Shown one piece after another: positions 60,822-64,000 of a stretch of DNA of 64,000 bases (position 1 is its first letter; the number at the start of each line of letters is the position of its first letter). Under the pieces are notes generated by a model, which saw nothing but the letters and a program-made list of their open reading frames with translations, was not told the origin of the DNA and searched no databases. The translations under genes were made by a program, and so were the position numbers. The stretch is from an uncultured Eubacteriales bacterium (GTDB lineage: Bacteria > Bacillota > Clostridia > Christensenellales > CAG-138): the NCBI GenBank assembly GCA_900545265.1, contig UQYI01000010.1, forward strand, positions 1-64,000. The letters run 5' to 3'.

Positions 60822-62201
60822 TTATGCTTCCAGCATGAAGGCGCGGTAAGCCCGCATGGCCTCATACAGGTCGGCTTTGTTGATGATCTCCAACGGGGCG
60901 TGCATGGAGAGAACGGCTACGCCGCTGTCGATGACTTCCATGCCGTACAGAGCGCAGATATAGGCGATGGTGCCGCCGCCGCCCTGATCTACCTTGCCCA
61001 GCTCGGCGGTCTGATAGTGGACATTGTTCCGGTCAAAAAGATCCCGCAGACGGCCGATGTATTCGGCGTTGGCATCGTTGCTGCCGCCCTTGCCCCGGGA
61101 GCCGGTATATTTGTTGAAGCATACACCACGGCCCAGGAAGGCGGAGTTCTTCTTTTCGAAGCAGCCGGCAAAGTTGGGGTCGTAGCCCGCAGATACATCG
61201 CAGGAGAGCATCCGGCAGCGGGCCAGCGCCCGGCGGAGCTTCAGTTCGGAATATTCCCCGGCCCGATCCATGATCTCGGCCATGGCGTTTTCAAAATACC
61301 GGGCCTGCATACCCGTGGCGCCCACGCTGCCGATCTCTTCCTTATCGGCCAGAACGCAGCAGCAGGTGGTTTCCGGTACACCCTCGATGGAGAGGATGGC
61401 ATCCAGCGAAGCATAGGCGCATACCCGGTCGTCGTGGCCGTAGCCAAGGATCATGCTCCGGTCCAGTCCCATATCCCGGGCCTTGCCGGCGGGCACCACT
61501 TCGATCTCGGCGGAAAGGAAGTCCTCTTCCTCCATGCCGTACTTTTCCTTCAGCAGCCGGAGGATCAGCGCCTTGCAGGGCTCCTTTTCCCCTTCGGGCA
61601 GATCCTTCATGGGCCTGCCGCCTACGATCAGGTTCAGCTCTTCCCCTTCAATGACCACGGAGGCCTTTTTGCCCATCTGATCCCCGGCCAGGTGGATCAG
61701 CAGATCGGAGATGCCCACCACGGGGTCGCTCTCCTCCTCACCGATGACCATTTCGGTAACGGTGCCGTCCTTTTTGGCAACAACGCCGTGAAGGGCCAGA
61801 GGAATGGTGACCCACTGGTACTTTTTGATGCCGCCGTAGTAGTGGGTATCCAGATAGACCAGATCCGTATCCTCATACAGGGGGTTCTGCTTGAGATCCA
61901 TCCGGGGGCTGTCGATATGGGCGCCCACAATGTTGATGCCCTGCTCCAGGGGCGCCTTGCCGATGATATACAGCTGCAAAGCCTTGCCCATGGTGTTTAC
62001 ATATACCCGGTCTCCGGGCACCAGCGTTTCCTTTTTGCACAGGCAGGTGAAGCCCTTTTCCTCCGCCAGGCGGATGGCTTCCTTTACGCACTCCCGCTCG
62101 GTCTTACCGGCGTTGAGAAAGGCCTTGTAGGCTTCGGCCTTATGCATGAGCTCGGCTTCCTGCTCCGGGGAGTAGGTGGTCCAGGCATTGACTCGTTCCA
62201 T
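60822..62201 (-). CDS. apeB: M18 family aspartyl aminopeptidase
   Basis: 459 aa, GAGGATC before ATG 62201. Zinc peptidase with the M18 motifs GAHIDSPRMDLKQNP (metal His/Asp), ADKEEIGSVGATGM (Glu pair) and LSMHAPLEI near the end (metal His). Dodecameric enzymes of this family release N-terminal acidic residues from peptides. Cytosolic, no signal peptide. Terminator downstream. Confidence 0.93.
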   Translation of the reverse strand: MERVNAWTTYSPEQEAELMHKAEAYKAFLNAGKTERECVKEAIRLAEEKGFTCLCKKETLVPGDRVYVNTMGKALQLYIIGKAPLEQGINIVGAHIDSPRMDLKQNPLYEDTDLVYLDTHYYGGIKKYQWVTIPLALHGVVAKKDGTVTEMVIGEEESDPVVGISDLLIHLAGDQMGKKASVVIEGEELNLIVGGRPMKDLPEGEKEPCKALILRLLKEKYGMEEEDFLSAEIEVVPAGKARDMGLDRSMILGYGHDDRVCAYASLDAILSIEGVPETTCCCVLADKEEIGSVGATGMQARYFENAMAEIMDRAGEYSELKLRRALARCRMLSCDVSAGYDPNFAGCFEKKNSAFLGRGVCFNKYTGSRGKGGSNDANAEYIGRLRDLFDRNNVHYQTAELGKVDQGGGGTIAYICALYGMEVIDSGVAVLSMHAPLEIINKADLYEAMRAYRAFMLEA

Positions 62202-62345
62202 AATGATCCTCCATGATTTTTTTTACAGTATACGACATTTTCCGTACCTTGTAAAGGAAACCGGGGGAATATACTTCCGCAGCCGGAAACGTGTCCCCGG
62301 GGGCTGGGACGCGGGGACTCGGAACCTTCGCCTCCACGCCGGGCG

Positions 62346-62428
62346 GGGGGCGCACGTTCCGGCCCCAAGGGCCGGAACCCTGCGGGGCCGCAGCCCCGCA
62401 GCCGTGCCGCAGGCACGGGTGCGCCCCC
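62346..62428. repeat. GC cloverleaf element 11 (inverted)
   Basis: Outer GGGGGCGCAC (62346-62355) with GTGCGCCCCC (62419-62428). Arms 62356-62378, 62380-62401 and 62402-62418, in reverse order to elements 3, 9, 10 and 12. Flank GGGACGCGG at 62306-62314. Lies between divergent genes. Confidence 0.92.
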
Positions 62429-62608
62429 GGGAGCCCCGTATACGGCGCAGCCCTATTTTCGCCGCGTACCAGACCTCGCCTCATCGGAACTTTCTTCTTC
62501 TGCACGGCCATGCCCCCAGGCCCCATCCTTCCGGGAAGATTATTATAAAAAGTAGAGCGGCGGCTCCTGTATACTCATGCCAAAGAAAGAAACAGGAGGA
62601 GACACCCC

Positions 62609-63589
62609 ATGAAACGGGACAGCTTTATCTTTTACGGCTCCTTCCGGGAGGCCGCCCGGGCACTGGACGATGCTACCCGTCTGGCGCTGTACGATGCCAT
62701 TGCGGATTATGGCCTGTATGACGAAATGCCGGAGGCCGCATCCCCGCTGGTGCAGGCGCTGTTTACCCTTATCCGCCCCCAGCTGGAGGCCAATGCCCGC
62801 CGCCGGGAAGCCGGACGCATGGGAGGCCGCCCCACCCGGGAGAGCCGTGACCCGCAGACCCCTTCTTCCGGCTCATCCGGGACGGCGGAGCTTCCTTCGG
62901 TTCCCAAGGCTGCACCGGCAGAGAAACCTGTGGATACGGTTCTTTCCTGCCGCGCAAAACCAGTGGTTTCGGATCCTGTCCAAAAGCAGAAACCTAATGT
63001 AAATGCAAATGAAAATGTCAATGCAAATGTAAATAAAAATATCAATGTGCATGCAAATGTAAACACAACGGCCCATGACCGGCAGAGACCGGAGCAGTAT
63101 GCCGCTCTCCCTCCGGCGCCTGCCAGGAATTTCTCCGCAGGTGTGTGTGAAGCAGGAGCAGAATGTTTGGAGACCGGGGAAGAAGCGCCTGCCTTCTCCG
63201 AAAACGTTCCTGCCGCAAGCCGGGAGAAGAAGGAGCGGGACGGGCTTCCCCAAAGGCTGGATTTTGAACGCTTCTGGGAGACATATCCCGTAAAGGCCGG
63301 AAGGGAGCAGGCGCAGAAGGCTTTTGCCCGGCTGAAGCTGTCCCCGGAGGAGGGGGAGAAGCTGCTGGAGGATGTGGCGCTGCGTTCCCGGAGGCTGGAG
63401 GAAGCGGCCCGGCAGGGCGGGTTTTTCCCCTCCTTTCCCAATCCGGCCAACTATCTGCGGGAGAAACGCTGGGCGGAGCCCCTGCCCCTGGTGAAGCCGC
63501 CGCCCGGAAAAGCCACCGGGCACCACGGGTACGCGGAACATACCACCGGTATGGATTTATCGGCGATCTGCGTGAATCTGGATAAATAG
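62609..63589 (+). CDS. Phage-type replication organizer (DUF6291-like)
   Basis: 326 aa, AGGAGGAGA before ATG 62609. The N-terminal 75 residues (RDSFIFYGSFREAARALDDA; LYDAIADYGLYDEMPEAASP) match the DUF6291 domain found in phage or prophage replication proteins. A low-complexity Asn/Val stretch (about 130-152, VNANENVNANVNKN) and a C-terminal helical domain (FERFWETYPVKAGREQAQKA) follow, the layout of replisome organizers. No other phage genes are nearby, so it is probably a stranded or domesticated gene. Confidence 0.8.
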   Translation: MKRDSFIFYGSFREAARALDDATRLALYDAIADYGLYDEMPEAASPLVQALFTLIRPQLEANARRREAGRMGGRPTRESRDPQTPSSGSSGTAELPSVPKAAPAEKPVDTVLSCRAKPVVSDPVQKQKPNVNANENVNANVNKNINVHANVNTTAHDRQRPEQYAALPPAPARNFSAGVCEAGAECLETGEEAPAFSENVPAASREKKERDGLPQRLDFERFWETYPVKAGREQAQKAFARLKLSPEEGEKLLEDVALRSRRLEEAARQGGFFPSFPNPANYLREKRWAEPLPLVKPPPGKATGHHGYAEHTTGMDLSAICVNLDK

Positions 63590-63676
63590 GCCGGAAGCGC
63601 TCCTGCATGCCGGAGGAAAGGGTGGCCGGGAAGCGGGGCCCGGCAAAAAGGGAGCTGCGCCGTATACGGGGCAGCC

Positions 63677-63758
63677 GGGGCGCACCCGTGCCTGCGGCAC
63701 GGCTGCGGGGTCTGCGGCCCCCGCAGGGTTCCGGCCCCGGGGCCGGAACGTGCGCCCC
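63677..63758. repeat. GC cloverleaf element 12
   Basis: Outer GGGGCGCAC (63677-63685) with GTGCGCCCC (63750-63758). Arms 63686-63702, 63703-63726 and 63728-63749 (palindromic). Shared flank CCGCGTCCC (63789-63797), inverted relative to element 3. Confidence 0.92.
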
Positions 63759-63879
63759 GCCCGGCGTGTATGCGCAAACTCCATGCTCCCGCGTCCCAGC
63801 CCTCGGGGAGGCTCGCTTTCGGATCTGGGGCTTTGGAACACGGCCGCTGCATGCCCCGAGGGGCGCTGGGAAATGCGGA

Positions 63880-64000
63880 TCACTGGGCGTCCGTATCGAT
63901 CTTCAGGTGGAGCTCCTCCAGCTGCTTTTCGGTCACATAGCCGGGGGCGTCCATCATCAGATCCTGGGCGTTCTTGTTCATGGGGAAGGGGATGATCTCC
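63880..64000 (-). CDS. aspS: Aspartate--tRNA ligase, C-terminal end
   Basis: Only the last 39 codons lie in the window, cut at the right edge. FPMNKNAQDLMMDAPG, then YVTEKQLEELHLKI before the stop at 63880-63882, is the conserved C-terminal end of bacterial AspRS. The rest should continue to the right. Confidence 0.85.
   Translation of the reverse strand, partial: EIIPFPMNKNAQDLMMDAPGYVTEKQLEELHLKIDTDAQ

Noticed and set aside
23807..63758. Cloverleaf elements as tRNA genes
   Set aside because: They lack the T-loop, D-loop and CCA, have stems of 7-14 bp and very short junctions, and differ completely in sequence.

Overview
The window looks like part of the chromosome of a strictly anaerobic, endospore-forming Gram-positive bacterium of the class Clostridia, probably gut-associated. 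The evidence is a SpoIIID sporulation regulator behind a sigma-E-like promoter, rubrerythrin and desulfoferrodoxin in place of aerobic oxygen defence, several radical-SAM and 4Fe-4S proteins, consensus sigma-A promoters with strong Shine-Dalgarno sites, Clostridia-type lipoproteins and a large MBG/InlB-repeat surface protein. Genus cannot be fixed from the sequence alone. The core is GC-rich; several AT-rich islands stand out as acquired DNA.

Layout. (1) 1-4,830 is a scrapyard of mobile DNA: a Tn916-type tyrosine integrase flanked by 17-bp inverted repeats, an HsdS fragment, a tRNA-tail-like scar, three genes from the front end of a serine-recombinase element (the recombinase is cut short), a 21-bp-phased octamer array, and an AT-rich regulator plus RlmN/Cfr-like rRNA methyltransferase pair. 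It ends in a chimeric junction where the first codons of a PHP-domain gene are fused out of frame to a truncated PucR/CdaR-type regulator. (2) 4,783-7,840 holds that regulator, strong hairpins, a decayed four-helix-bundle gene behind a hairpin array, and small unknown genes. (3) 7,919-16,349 is a run of small accessory metabolic and resistance-type genes (MATE efflux, nitroreductase, aspartic protease, acetyltransferases, methyltransferase, thiazoline hydrolase, EFR1 ferredoxin); several are broken by single-base homopolymer losses or a stop. (4) 16,859-22,190 holds zinc-ribbon, SAP-domain, GNAT, cupin, HxlR, MarR and YitT genes. (5) 22,194-23,714 is an AT-rich islet (lipoprotein, excisionase-like protein, XRE regulator) bracketed by 45-bp direct repeats that are transcription terminators. 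(6) 23,760-64,000 is the conserved core: NAGPA-type lipoprotein, nagB, acyltransferase, a TetM-like GTPase fused to a Rae1-type NYN nuclease next to a YlmH-like S4 protein, a BMP nucleoside-binding lipoprotein, a GntR-ABC operon, murI, the MBG surface protein, an AraC regulator, DUF3793-flavodoxin, dfx-rbr, spoIIID, comF-recD2, a metal permease, glyQS, an aldo/keto reductase with a membrane ferredoxin, apeB, a phage-type replication organizer and the end of aspS.

The most distinctive feature is not a gene. Twelve intergenic, very GC-rich elements of about 80-90 bp occur between 23.8 and 63.8 kb and none before. Each is an outer 9-14 bp stem closing on three tightly packed hairpins, a cloverleaf or four-way-junction shape. 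The shape is the same in all twelve while the sequence differs widely between subfamilies. I cannot run a search, so novelty is not claimed as fact, but this is the strongest candidate for an undescribed repeat system.

Functional links that can be argued: the GTPase-nuclease fusion and YlmH-like gene form a ribosome-directed pair; rbr-dfx is an oxidative stress operon with a PerR-like site; GntR-ATPase-permease is a self-regulated YtrA-type cassette; and the octamer TGACAACA ties the array, the promoter and the XRE/methyltransferase genes into one regulatory unit.
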